Below are positions 46,030 to 57,101 of a stretch of DNA of 64,000 nucleotides, one piece after another. Each line of letters begins with the position of its first letter. Positions within the stretch are counted from its first letter, which is position 1. The notes under the pieces are model-generated. The model worked only from the letters and a program-made list of their open reading frames with translations. It was not told the origin of the DNA and ran no database searches. Location: contig JAJEKV010000062.1 in NCBI GenBank assembly GCA_021234155.1, forward strand, positions 1 through 64,000. The letters run 5' to 3'. Source of the DNA: Isoetes taiwanensis (taxonomy: Eukaryota; Streptophyta; Lycopodiopsida; Isoetales; Isoetaceae). Position numbers and translations under genes: made by a program.

Positions 46030-48430
46030 ATGATCAATCGAACAACACGAAAGCCTGCTCCGCCAAGTAAAGCAGCAAGGAAAATCACTGCAGTTGCGAT
46101 TAGGGATTTCAAGTCGTCAATTTGCTGCATTAGAAGATGTTGTGCAAATTTTACAACGTGTGAGATCACGCGGCAAGAGGAACATTCTATTGGAATATGA
46201 AAGCAAATTGACGTGCCCACCTTCACTTATAACATGCTAGACCTTTGCTCGAGAATGGTCGTGCGTAAACCGATGATAAACAACAAACAAGTATGCTTGA
46301 AAGCATGGTATACAGCTTTTATGGTATACCACCGTCTACATTCTACAAAATGGCGAAATTGTTTATGGGGGCATAGGATAGCTGAACATGGTAACACCGA
46401 CTCAAGAAAACCAGATCTCATACCTCGGCGGGGATGCCATATAACTATGTACATAGATGAGAATGCGTATTCATGCCCCATAGATCAAAAAGTAACCCTG
46501 GCTAAGGTGCAAGGGAGAATGTGAAGCGACTACCCTCCTGGCCTTGATGAAAAAAGATATTCTTCATGAGGTTGACCAAGACGTAATGGAGATGACTGGA
46601 AGCACATATCTCCTCACGCCGTTTTTGAATGTATGGAAGGAGCACCACAAAGAGGTTGCAATAGCCAAAAGGATTGCCTTCTAAATGTAATAGTCGTATT
46701 GTAATAAAAGAGAAATTAGCCAAGACAAGAGATCCAAGAGAGAGAAGAGAGTCGAGATGGACAGAAGGCTCACATGATCTTTCGGATGTCTGCGTAAGCC
46801 TTTTATTGGTCATGGAGAGCTCTTTCACACCGCTCTCCGCAGCATGCACTCACAATCATACACCCACAAAATGGAGCAGAATAAGACAATGTTGCCTAGA
46901 CTTGAGAAGTTAGTCAAGTTGGGTGGGAGGGGAGAGCGCTTTGAAAGTAAGTTTGATCGGTGCACTCATGCATGGCCATGGCATAGGTGCCTTGGGGCAT
47001 TTCTCACTTGATCTTTGGAAAGATGACTCTAATTTTCATATTGGGTCATTGAACCATACATTGAAAACTATGGAGGATGCCTCTTTGGACAATCGGGGCA
47101 ATTTGAGGGAGTCATCCTTCCGAATGCCGAATGGGTGCTACAATATTGAACACTACCGCTTTGAGACCAAGAAGGTCAACAACACATGCACCTTTGCTTT
47201 TGTGGCCCCAAAGCACCCCAATGCAAAGATAAACAAATACCCAGAGGCTCTACTTGCAATTAGACAATTGTGCTGGCCAGAATAAAAATAGATATCTTTT
47301 CTCTTACCTTTCCTATCTTGTTTCACTGGGTGTTTTTGAGCAAATGCAGCTCGGTTCATGATGGTGGGTCACACACACGATGATATTGATGCTCTATTCG
47401 TAACTACTGACTCGCTACGCAGACGTGATGCGCCGACTATTCCAGAGCTTATGCAACTTTTTTCGAATGCAAAGACCAAAGCACCAAAGACCATACCTAG
47501 TCACCGAGGTTCGGATTGGAAGTCTTTTGTAAAAGGGTACATCCTGATAAAAAAGATCGATTGATTGGTCACTTGAACCCCCGCTTTTCAAGTTCGTATG
47601 AGAGATGGATGGCCTTTAATGTACTACAAGATGAGGCCAGGTCATCGAAATGGTTGCCTCACAAAGGTATTAGAATGTGGAAAGCGGACGAAATGATCCG
47701 CCCATGATGCCTAGGGGGCTCGCCAAAGACTTGATGCCGATGGGTAGCTTAAAAAGACATTGGAGCATTAAGATCATCTATTGCAAAATATATATGATGC
47801 AATCGGGCCCATATCTCTAGTAGGGAGGTGAGAACTTGTGGTCTAATGCTTACATGAATGAAGTTATTGACTACCGGGTCGATCTAATGCATGTCCTAAG
47901 TGTGGTTCCCACAAGCATTACGAAATCAAGGACTTCGTCTATCACAAGGCAAGATGTGCTGGTTGAGCCAGAAAGCACGTTGGTTGATGAGTACGATGCA
48001 CCCCCGCCTTATGTAGGACCTGCAAAGGATAAGCCTAGAAACCCGGTACATGTTTTTGACCCATACCAGGATGTAAAGAAAGGTATGTTATTGCTTATTA
48101 GACCTGGAGATGCTTGTCCGACATGGCTAGGCTATGCCGAAGAGGAGCCCATACAGGATCCCACTCTTCCACATTACGAGGAAGTGCTTGTGTCTTGGTG
48201 GGAGCCCGTGGTGAGGAAAGGAACCACCTATAGCCGCCAGTGAAGACAAAGATTGCCGAGAAGAGTGGAGGCCAAATCCAAATGACCCAATCACGCTACC
48301 AACATCCAAAACTATTGACTATGGTTGGTTGGTCAAGAACAAGCCATCACAAGTAATGATCCCTATAAGTGTAGGAATCCAGCTCCAAGAATTATTAGCT
48401 AAAGAAGCTACTGAAGATGAAGGGGACACT
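46030..48430 (+). pseudogene. DUF7869-type transposase-like gene, decayed
   Basis: Plus-strand pieces in several frames share one protein plan. In order: QVCLKAWYTAFMVYHRLH (46,290), STYLLTPFLNVWKEHHKEVA (46,600), SLIGALMHGHGIGALGHFSL (46,950) with DSNFHIGSLNHTLKTMED, then LYLQLDNCAGQNKNRYLFSY (47,245) followed by VGHTHDDIDALF (47,360). The last pair is the signature of DUF7869 proteins, with acidic residues spaced as in a nuclease fold; these are commonly linked to transposable elements. A GWLVKNKP..MIPI tail runs to about 48,430. Frame changes (for example between 47,340 and 47,358) and stops break it. Termini of an element were not identified. Confidence 0.6.
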
Positions 48431-48670
48431 TGAGGCTATTAAAGGTGAAGATGAAGGGGACAATTGGTGGCTAATGAAGCTAAGCACAATGCAGCGGATT
48501 CTTGAGGTAAGATATGCATTATTCATCTACTCAGCAACACAACTTTTCTTGTACATAACTATTATATCATATATCAATTAGACAAACTTGCATCTTATAT
48601 AGGTGATGCTGCCTTTGCATTTTCATCTTAACACAAGAGCTCTTACACTATACAATGTTGAACAGGTGAT

Positions 48671-48914
48671 TCATTCATCATCAACAGCTGCAGGAGTGAT
48701 CCCTGATATCTCATAGCTATTGCGCTCAGGAAGCCAAATGAGGTGGATCATAACACGAATTAGCCCAGGGCAACGAATCTCAGTGCCCATAGCTTTGGAT
48801 CGAAGGTAGGGATCAAGAAGAATACCCCTGTCTAGGCAACCGACAAGATCATTGTAGCTCATTGAGCACTTGATCGCCTCAATGTGGTGAAATGGTAGAA
48901 GGTGAAAAATCCAT
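48671..48914 (-). pseudogene. Small gene of a tandem pair, copy 1 (unknown family)
   Basis: It encodes, after an early frame change, KCSMSYNDLVGCLDRG, LDPYLRSKAMGTE and VMIHLIWLPERNSYEI and ends AAVDDE. Copy 2 at 49,309-49,552 has the same order, so the family protein is about 80 residues. An ATG at 48,914 corresponds to the copy 2 start but reads into a stop after 11 codons because of one extra base before the HHIEAIKC segment. A TATA-like CTATAAAG lies about 35-40 bp upstream. I do not recognise the family. Confidence 0.5.
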
Positions 48915-48939
48915 GGGAGATGAATGACCTCTAGCCCCG

Positions 48940-48960
48940 GCGAGCTGCTTTATAGTGAAG
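48940..48960 (-). promoter_or_regulatory. TATA box of small gene copy 1
   Basis: CTATAAAG on the minus strand followed by the ATG at 48,914. The same arrangement is kept in copy 2, in a conserved AATTTTAC.TCACTATAAA context. Confidence 0.5.
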
Positions 48961-49308
48961 TAAAATTATTGATGTGAATTATTGGGGTAGACCAGATTAT
49001 TATTGAGCCGTATATAAGACTCATGTATAATACAAGTATAATGCATATTTTGTATAGATATGTGTATCAAGTGAAAACATGCTTTGTGGATTTTACTAAG
49101 GTAAAAGTATGTGTGCTTGAGTAATTTAGGTGTGATTGAAATTAGGGACTGCTTGCAGATTAAGTGGAGGTCGAAGAGCACACCCATACGAATCACTCAG
49201 GTTCGATACATCAAATAACATTGATTATGCTTATTACATCCTTACATACTATAGAAGTGCTCATATATCATTGTTATATCCTTGACAGATACACATGGCT
49301 TCAACGAT

Positions 49309-49552
49309 TCACTCATCATCAACACCTGCTAAGGTGATGCCATTCAGCTCATAGATCTCCTGATCAGGAAGCCAATAAAGGTGGACCACAACACGAGTGA
49401 GCTTCCTGCAACCACTCGCAGACCATCCTCCTTTTGGACTGGAGCCATGGATCAAGATTAATACCATTTCTGTAGCATTCACACAGATCGTTGTAGCTCA
49501 AGTAGCACTTGAAGGATCGGATGTGCTCCGGACGAGGAGGCAAGGAAGCCAT
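49309..49552 (-). pseudogene. Small gene of a tandem pair, copy 2 (unknown family)
   Basis: Opens MASLPPRPEHIRSFKCYLSY with NDLCECYRNGINLDPWLQSK in frame from 49,552. The frame then changes, and the end is LTRVVVHLYWLPDQEIYEL..GVDDE in a second frame that matches copy 1. One frameshift near 49,435 thus breaks it, at a different place from copy 1. A CTATAAAAA TATA box lies about 40 bp upstream of the ATG. The WLP and VDDE segments are the most conserved. Function unknown. Confidence 0.5.
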
Positions 49553-49579
49553 GGAAGATGAATGATCTCTACCACCGAA

Positions 49580-49600
49580 TCGAGATGTTTTTATAGTGAT
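49580..49600 (-). promoter_or_regulatory. TATA box of small gene copy 2
   Basis: CACTATAAAAACATC on the minus strand, about 40 bp before the ATG at 49,552. Confidence 0.55.
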
Positions 49601-49844
49601 GTAAAATTATTGATGTGAATTATTGGTGTAGATTGTAACACCATTATTGAGCTTGTACAAGTATCACGTACACGTACAAGTATAACACATAATTTGTATG
49701 GATAAGTGTATGTTAGTGATCTCATGTATCTTGGGCTCGAGAAGTAGGTAAAAGTATTGGTGCTTGAGCAAATTAGGTGTGCTTAAAATTCTCAAAATTG
49801 CGTTATTTTATCCAATTAATGAAATCATGCTTATCTGCCAAAGC

Positions 49845-50330
49845 TGAAGGTGGATGTGCAGAGTAGTCGCTCTCCAACAAAAAGGTGGAAGTTGAGATTT
49901 AAGAGAGAGTTGTCACTGCCGGAAGTGGAATCTCACCCTGAGAGGTTTGTAGATACATGTTATGCAAGGCTTCTTGTTATACGTGACTTTTGAAAGAGCA
50001 ACAATACCTTCTAGAACCCAGTCGAAAAAAGGACATCTCATTGCTGCTCTCATAGGTTGGAGATGGAGGTTGGACGCGAAAAAGGGAATCCTAGAGAGTT
50101 ACCTTTTTCTCGTTGTTGCAAAGAGGAACAGGTGGAAGAGGAGCATCATGCTTTGCTTGTGTGCTCGACTTTTGATCATGTCAAAGAGAGTCATTAGGTT
50201 GTCGCTCAATATTTTGGCTTTCTGGATGACAACCGAAACCTCAAAAAACACGGTCTGCCATAAAAAATTATAGAAGATATGGCCCTTCAGAGAGAGCAAT
50301 TTTTATAAACCATCTTACAAATATGTCCCA
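49845..50330 (+). mobile_element. LINE 3' end fragment
   Basis: Plus strand shows RLEMEVGRE, then CCKEEQVEEEHHALLVCSTF and KIIEDMALQREQFL, in the same order as the LINE C-terminus at the start of the window (GRW, C..C, EDE.H.LL). Several frame changes and stops. It ends near the CATCTTACAAATATG stretch without a clear poly-A. Confidence 0.65.
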
Positions 50331-50908
50331 TGGTACCACGACGTAAAGCAATATCAATTTGGTAAACCACGCATTGGGGCCAAGCCTACATTATGAGACA
50401 TTTTCCCCATGGAAACATAATACGGGCGTATTCTCTTTAGAATATGGCAAATACGTAAATTTAAAAAAAAAAACCGTATTTCAAAAATGAATACGCCGTA
50501 AGGTAATGTCAGAACAGAATATGCCTGTATTCCAGGGAATACGGGCCAGAATACGGACGTATTAAGTTTTAAATGGAAAAAAAAAACTCAACGCAACGTG
50601 CTAAAATTTGTTCCCTTTGTTTTGTATCTGTTTGTTGTTTTGGTCTGTTCAACGGCTACCGACGACCTAAATCCATCCCCATCGCCCGACGACTCATTTT
50701 AGATCCGTCCGCTGCTCTCGATCCGTCGCTTCCTTTGCTTTCGATCCATCACTGCCACTGGTTAGTTTAGATTAAGATTAGAGCTTATGTCTTCAAAGGG
50801 TTCTCAGTGTGCACATAATAATATAAACGCTTCTATTTGTTGAACATATCTTCTTAAGGAATCCCCATCCATGCGCATCATCTAACCATTTGTAAACAAG
50901 GAAATGTA
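50331..50908. other. Intergenic with AATACG-rich stretch
   Basis: At 50,400-50,560 the word GAATACG or its complement CGTATTC recurs (GGGCGTATTC, AAAAATGAATACG, GGGAATACGGG, GAATACGGACGTATT). A similar CGTATTC-rich patch is at 61,300-61,390 and CGTATTA-type words at 44,990-45,040. No gene recognised. Confidence 0.5.
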
Positions 50909-50994
50909 TTGGGGAATGGAAGGGGCCCCCTTCCGTTGGCAGCCGAGGGGGTCCCCTTCCAAACCGGAAGGGGCTTACCCCTTGCATTCCCCAA
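50909..50994. repeat. Foldback hairpin
   Basis: TTGGGGAATGGAAGGGGCC at the left pairs with GGCTTACCCCTTGCATTCCCCAA at the right; inner GGGGGTCCCCTTCC arms add further pairing. Likely a small foldback element or end of the adjacent one. Confidence 0.75.
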
Positions 50995-51641
50995 CAAAAT
51001 GGAAGTTGGGATCCATTTTCCTTTTAAGAAAATTTCTTTGTCCTGTTCCGGTGGTGTTCTTGAGGTGCGGAGGTGTTCTTGAGGATCTTGGAAGGTTAAG
51101 GCCGCTTAAGGCCGATTTTTTTGAATCTTAAGGCGAATCAGAGATTTTTTGAAGCTTTAAGGCCGGATAACTGAAGCTAAAGGCGCCTCATTGCGTAAGG
51201 ATTCACGGATTTGAAGCAAGGAGCACGCTTAGTCAGAACAGGGCGATCTTGGGCTTAAGCTGGATATTTCATGAATCAGGGATTTTATGAAGCTTAAGGC
51301 CAGATGCTTGAAGCTTCAGGCCGGATTTTTTGAAGATGAGGGGATATTTTTGAAGATAGAAGATTTTTTGTTGCTTGCGACTTCTGTTGCGGTTTCTATT
51401 GCATCTGATCATTCTTCCTTGGCATCAGAGCATTTGCGACAGCCATAAACAGGTAAAAACGGGGGAACGCAGAAGAAGGGAAAACTGGGGAACGCAGTTA
51501 GCCATATATACCTTTAAGCACCGGTAAAAAATGATGCATGCGGAATGTTAACCCCAACTTCCATTCCGGTTGAGAGACGATGCCACATGGCATCACCGTA
51601 TTAAGCTTCAAACAAAAATGGAGACCCAACTTCCATTTTGT
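50994..51641. mobile_element. TIR element, 648 bp, non-coding
   Basis: ACAAAATGGAAGTTGGG at the left is inverted as CCCAACTTCCATTTTGT at the right, with further matching inward (CCATTTT). Inside are several GAAGCTTAAGGCCGGAT-like words at 51,100-51,330. No ORF with a domain. It lies between a foldback and the hAT gene. Confidence 0.75.
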
Positions 51642-51739
51642 AATGTGACCTGTTGGATAATATGATTAGTTAGAGTAGAGCTGCTGTTTTTTTTATATCT
51701 CTTTCTTTTTAGCTGGAAGTTGTATCAATCAATATTGTT

Positions 51740-54320
51740 GAGTTATTATTTTAAATGAATTTTAGGTGATACAAGCGCTTCAAAAACTAGCTCTAGTAGT
51801 AAGAGAAAGAAAGGTGAAGGGCCACAACAAAGTGATTGGTGGGAGGAAGTGAATGTCATTGGAATCGCAAAAGGCGAAACTGGAAGGAGAGGGGAAAAAG
51901 TGTGGAAATGCAAATATTGTCCCATGCAAAGAACTTCTGCTGTTAATAGAGTGCGAGGGCACTTACTTGGTGAAAAGGGACATGATATTCTACCATGTGC
52001 CAGTATTCTTGAGGACAAAAGAATTGAGTTAAAGGAAATGGCGGATCAAATTGATGCCATTGTCACTAATAGAAAGCAAAGAAGAGAGGCCACATTTGCT
52101 GCCGCGGGTTATGATTTTGATATTGCATCAAGAAGAAGCGGTGAAGTTGAGGATGAAGACATGGATTATGCTCCACCTCCTTCGAAGTAGTGGTGACATC
52201 ACAAGCTATTGCGCACCACCAAGACCACTTGAAAATGATGCAACAAGATATTAAGCATCTAGTAGAGAAAGAAAAGAGAGAGGAGTTGCAGGATGCTATT
52301 GGGGATTATTTTTATTGTTGTGATGTTCCTTTCGCCATGCTAGAAATCCATTCTTCAAAGCCATGATACAAAAAGGCGTGAGAATATGGGCGTGGAGCCG
52401 ATTCTCCTTCAAGTGAAGCGCCGTGTGAAGATTCTAGAGCCGAAGCTAAAGAAAGTGGAAGATGAGTTTAGTGATTTCGGGCTTCATGGAAGGATTGGGG
52501 GTTACGTTGATATTTAACCCGTGGACCGATAAGGAAAGGGCGAAAGTGCTTGAGGGATGTGTTGCATATTGTAGAGGACGAGCATACCATTAGAGACCCA
52601 TGATATCACAAAAGGAGGAAAAACACCCGTTAATCTTGCTTTCGAGTTTGGAAGGAAAGTATAAAAAAAAGTGGGTAAGGAGAATGTGGTGCATATTGTA
52701 GTCGATGGGGAGGTTGCAAATCGTGGCTTGCGTGTATTAAAGTTTTAAACTTCGCTTTTGTTTAATGAAGCTATTGTTTTATGTTATTATTAAGGATGAT
52801 CATTTGTAGTATTCAATAAGCTTTCTTGCATTAGTTGCATGCAATTAATTTGCTTGGTTGCTTGTAGGCAAACTCATAGAGGCGATGAAGAACTAGGAGG
52901 CAGGCATATTTTTACTCCATGTATGGCTCATTGTATCAACAACTTCATGAAAGATGTTGAGGATTGCCTTATGTAAGTGGTCTCATTGACAAAGGAACAC
53001 ACTAGTTACTTTCATTTGGCATCATTCAAAGGTGAAGGACCTTTTCCTCACAAAGAAGGAGCATAATGGTAAGGGCCTCCTTAGATACAAAGGAAACAAG
53101 ATTTGGCTACAACTTCATCATGCTTGAGCGTTTGTACGAGTTGAGAGATGATTTGAAGCATCTTTTTGTGCATACTTGATTACATAAGTTACCGTAAAAA
53201 TAAAACAAAAAAGGTAATGGATTTAATTCCTTAATTCTTTACTTATTATCTTTTTTTATGGTTTCATTTTCATAGGAAAACACATTGGGTAAAAGCATGT
53301 TAGGGTGTCCCTTAAAAGTATTATTTAGTGACCAAAAGGTACCTAAAAAGGTAGCCGTGGATGGGTACTAGGTACCCGCACAATATCTCAATATAAGGTA
53401 TGTTTTTAGAACTTTTTATATACATATTGGTCTCCAATAGCTTTATCTTTACTTTAACTTTGAATATTACCATGTCCTTGACTTTTATTTTGGATTTTTG
53501 TATTAGTTTTAATGAAAAGAAAAATGAGAAAGTACCCAATTACGAAGTACCTAGTGTATGTACTTTTTTGAGGTTCCAAAAGTGGTACACCCTAACATGC
53601 TTTACCCCATTAAACATTATAGGTAAGGAATTTATATAACTTGTTATTTATTTTGTAGGAAAAAGAATGCGATCAAATTGTTTTGGATGATAGCTATTGG
53701 GTAGAAGCTGGCATATATTTGTGGATGTTTTGGAGCCGTTGATGTTGGTTTTTGCCTTTGTTGATGGACCAACTCCTTGCATTAGTAAGGTTTATGTTTG
53801 CTTTAGATCAATTGCATGCTTCTTTTGAAGTGAAGGAGAAAGATGGGGAGAAGTGTCAAACATTGAGGGAATTGTTTAATAAGAGGAGGTTTGACTACCA
53901 AACTCCTATCCTTGTTTCTTTTAACATACTATTTGGATCCCAAATATCAAGGAGGTCCTCCCTTTAGAAATGGCAATCGTTGGGCTTATTGGGATAATTA
54001 TCTTTTTTCAACTTGCTCCTAGGGATGATGTGAGGGCGATGAAAAGTCAAGCCCTTCTTTTCATAGAAAAGAAGGGAGATCTCAATTCCCCATGCACAAA
54101 AAATAAGTTTAGAGTAAGTTCGGTACTTGGTAGTACGAAAATTGTTATGATATGCCACAATTGCGTGGATATTGCGAAAATTATTGTGTCGGTCAAGGCT
54201 AGCTCTTCCTCGCTTGAGAGGTTATTTAGTACATTTGAGCATGTGACGATGGGAAAAGGGGCATTAGAATGTTGCCGAGAAAAGATCGAATGCTCTTGTG
54301 ATTGTTGCACATAATTTGAA
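51740..54320 (+). mobile_element. hAT-superfamily transposase gene, decayed, interrupted
   Basis: A plausible acceptor (AG before 51,763) opens a frame with an N-terminal basic Ser-rich part, then a BED zinc finger (VWKCKYCPMQ..RVRGHLLGE..HDILPC, 51,900-52,000). Later pieces in varying frames follow hAT order: VEKEKREELQDAIGDYF, VPFAMLEIHS, GKENVVHIVVDGEVANRG (about 52,680), HIFTPCMAHCINNFMKDVED (about 52,910), MLERLYELRDDLKHLF (about 53,130), DSYWVEAGIY (about 53,690), and the C-terminal dimerisation signature SSSSLERLFSTFEHV (about 54,200). Frameshifts and stops are frequent, so it cannot make transposase. The TIR element at 53,287-53,607 interrupts it. Terminal repeats of the hAT itself were not found. 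Confidence 0.85.
53287..53607 (+). mobile_element. Non-autonomous TIR DNA element, copy 2, intact
   Basis: It starts GGGTAAAAGCATGTTAGGGTG and ends with the near-complement ACACCCTAACATGCTTTACCC, with CATT on both flanks (53,283-53,286 and 53,608-53,611) as a likely 4-bp target duplication. Length 321 bp, AT-rich, no ORF. It is inserted in the decayed hAT gene and is the compact relative of the element at 1,767-2,800. Confidence 0.9.
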
Positions 54321-54832
54321 ACTTCAGAATGAGAACAGTCTGCAAAGAAGAGTCCTTCCCGAACAAATGTACATTGGCTTAAAGAAAGCTAGCATTCCGA
54401 GCGAACAATTGCTAACATGGGGCAATCGATGGAGATGATGATTATGATGATGACGTTGAAACAATTGAGCATCTTGAAAGGAAATTTGGAAGTGGGAAGC
54501 ACTAGTGGATCTTTTGAAGGAAGTAGGGAATGTTGGTAGTGGTTCTTGGTATGGTGAAGTTCATGGAGAGGATCATGATTATAGCCCCCATCACTTTTCG
54601 CTGATCTTTGAATTTGTTCCATCCTCTCTCTACCCGTGAGTGATGAGATCATATCCTTTCTAAGTTGGTTTATTATATCTTATCTACATATAAACTATGG
54701 TGATGTAACATAACAAAAACTTTTTGAGTTACTTTTATGTTTTAATATGATAAACTTTACTTTTATGTTTCTTCCCTTAATGTTGTTATTATTGCAATAG
54801 AAGAATTCTGATTTTCATATTTAAACAAGGCG
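54321..54832. other. 3' region of the hAT element, no gene
   Basis: Decayed sequence following the hAT dimerisation domain. No terminal inverted repeat was located. Confidence 0.45.
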
Positions 54833-54887
54833 CCACGGACGGTTTTGCCCTCCATGGCCGGAGGGTGAAGTGGCTTAAGTCATAGTT
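54833..54887 (+). repeat. Dispersed repeat Z, copy 3
   Basis: AACAAGGCGCCACGGACGG, TTTGCCCTCC, GGAGGGTGAAGTGGCTTAAG, as in the copies at 20,616 and 43,899. Confidence 0.75.
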
Positions 54888-55179
54888 GGAGACAATAGAG
54901 TACTTGGATCTAAATTGCTATTTTAAAACATTGAGATTTTGTGAAGGTGATGGTACCCATTTGCATCATTAACTCCTCGTTAGATGTTGAGCTCTTGTTG
55001 GACTAGGATCCAGGTGGACACGTGAACTTTGGGGTTTGAGTGCAACGTATTGGTGTTTGGTGTTTGGTGTTTTTGGCAACAAAGCACTTAATCTTGGCAA
55101 GAAGTTTTGCAATACATGCATTTATGAACTTGAATTGGCTGGCCCAATAAAGTTATTAGCAAAATCATACTCCGTTGGC

Positions 55180-55410
55180 ACCAGATCGTCACTGGAAATG
55201 ATCTTTACTTCAACGCCCTTAACAACCACATCTGGTACAACAATTCTATCAAAAGTCTTTTGAACATCGCCTGTACTTCCACACTTGCCATACATGTCAA
55301 AAACAACACTTCCGATAGCAACATTATACATTCATTGTGCAAGATGTATGCATGCATATGCTTCCTATCTTGTAAGGCTTCAACTCCAGCACAAGCACTA
55401 CCTGCCCCGC
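55180..55410 (-). pseudogene. PPR gene fragment
   Basis: Minus strand reads CAGVEALQDRKHMHAYILHN, then in the next frame VVFDMYGKCGSTGDVQKTF, a single L- and S-type PPR motif pair. The sequence before and after is not PPR-like, and a stop and frame change lie between the two pieces. It is a scrap of a PLS-class gene, unrelated in position to the intact gene at 28,841. Confidence 0.7.
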
Positions 55411-57100
55411 TTTAGCTGCCCTAGAGCCTGAAATTGCAGCAAATCAGAGATACTATTGTCAAAATACCTGAAATAAAGTAGAGCGAAATCTAAGGTGTCG
55501 GCTTGCATGTAAGATTGTAGCAAGATTCGAAGCCAAAAAAATAAAGCCGAGACAATAGACCGATAGAAGAAAAAAGTGGAGTTGGCCTTTCCCTGGGCCA
55601 ATTTCATATCCATTCGAACCACCAGCGGCATCATAAAGAAATAAAAATCCTTTCGGCACTGAAGAACGACTGGGTAATCCATCGAATCTGTGCCTTTGGC
55701 TTTGAAAACCCTAGATTAGTTTAATGGCATGACTGAAAGAGGATCAAATCCGCACCATTCGATCTAGTCGTGACTAAATCCTAGCCGCCCATCTGAAAAT
55801 TTTAAAAGTTTTACAAGATGCGGTGTCGTGTCATCTTAAACTCAGGTAGACATAATGGAAATGGGACCAACTAATCCTGCAACTAAGATTGCCATTGATA
55901 CACGAATAGGAACTGGATGTAAGCTTCTAGAGTTGAATCTGTTTTTCCCAAAGTTATGATGCTACACATCTATGCTTGATTAGAAAGATGCAAGGCATAA
56001 CCTTATGGTTTCATTAAAACGGTTTGCAATCAAGTTATGAATGTTTGCAACCTATCTCTGCATGCACTAGCACCATAGATGAGCTTGGAATTCTACCATT
56101 TGAAGTTTCAATACACCCTTTTGCAAATTGAAATTTGTGCCCAACAAATTATACATAAAGGTTTTTTGTTCCAACGTTTGGTGCTTGAACATTGCCAATA
56201 GACAAAATATAGATGTACACAAATCATTTCTTAGTACATCATCATGATGTTATTGAAGCGCACAATGCTCCAATTCTCGAGTGTTTTTTCATGGATATTT
56301 ATATTAGCTTTGATGAATATTTACATTCTCTTTCATGGATATTTATATTAGCTTTGATGAATATTTACATTCTCTTTGAAGCTAAACTTGAAGAGCAACG
56401 TCCCATCATGCAAATCATTGTACTAAACTTATATAATTGCAAGCATCACTTACAATATCTAGCAATGCAAAGGTAAATCGAGATGCAAAAGATATTGAAA
56501 AGGTCTTTTTCTTAGCTGATTTGTACGTCCTCACCTGCTGAAACATCATACGGGCTCTATCTATTAGATTTAGGTATCCATCAACTGGTCGCAGTACTCT
56601 TACATCTTTGAAAGATGGTATCCAGAGTCTCCAAAGCAGAATTTGGAAGGCAAGATTCAAAAGCAAACCGAATGAATATGTAAAGAGGTACTTCTTACAA
56701 GAATCCAATTACATCCCAGCTTTGAGGAACTTTCAAAGGACTCCAAGTAAATCCTGCCTTTCAGTCAACAGATAAACAATCTAGCCTAAACATCCAATTC
56801 AATAAATGTGGATTCATCTGTAACATAAACCAACCAAACTTTTGAGAAAAATGTAAAAAGAAATTTACCAAAATTGAGCTGATGCTGTTGAGTCTCGTTA
56901 GGACACCCATAAGCTAATCATCGTCAAAATTCCTTGGAATCCCAAGTACTATTTTCTGTATATCTTGCTGAAGAATCATTACTTAGTATTCCTGCTTGCA
57001 AGAGACACATGGGCACTGTACTTGGCCAGCCTATGCAGATTGATATACAGATCACTTTCTCCCTGTCTAACAGTGCAGGCGCACCAACTTTGGAAGGAAC
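55411..57100. other. Intergenic with one perfect 44-bp tandem duplication
   Basis: A minus-strand region near 55,680-55,460 reads GFLFLYDAAGGSNGYEIGPG and may be a gene 5' end, but no family was recognised. A splice-bounded minus candidate near 56,620-56,540 (LRPVDGYLNLIDRARMMFQQ before GTGAGG) is also unidentified. At 56,290-56,377 a 44-bp unit starting CATGGATATTTATATTAGCT is repeated exactly twice. Confidence 0.4.
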
Positions 57101-57101
57101 A

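Larger units (their letters stand above)
48671..49790. repeat. Tandem duplication of about 640 bp carrying the small genes
   Basis: Unit 1 (about 48,671-49,142) and unit 2 (about 49,309-49,790) share the coding part, the TATA region, AAATTATTGATGTGAATTAT and a downstream AAAAGTAT..GTGCTTGAG.AA block, offset by 638-648 bp. Divergence is considerable, so the duplication is old. Confidence 0.85.

Noticed and set aside
46213-46524. Intact 103-residue host protein
   Set aside because: Its order and signatures make it the N-terminal part of the decayed DUF7869-type gene.
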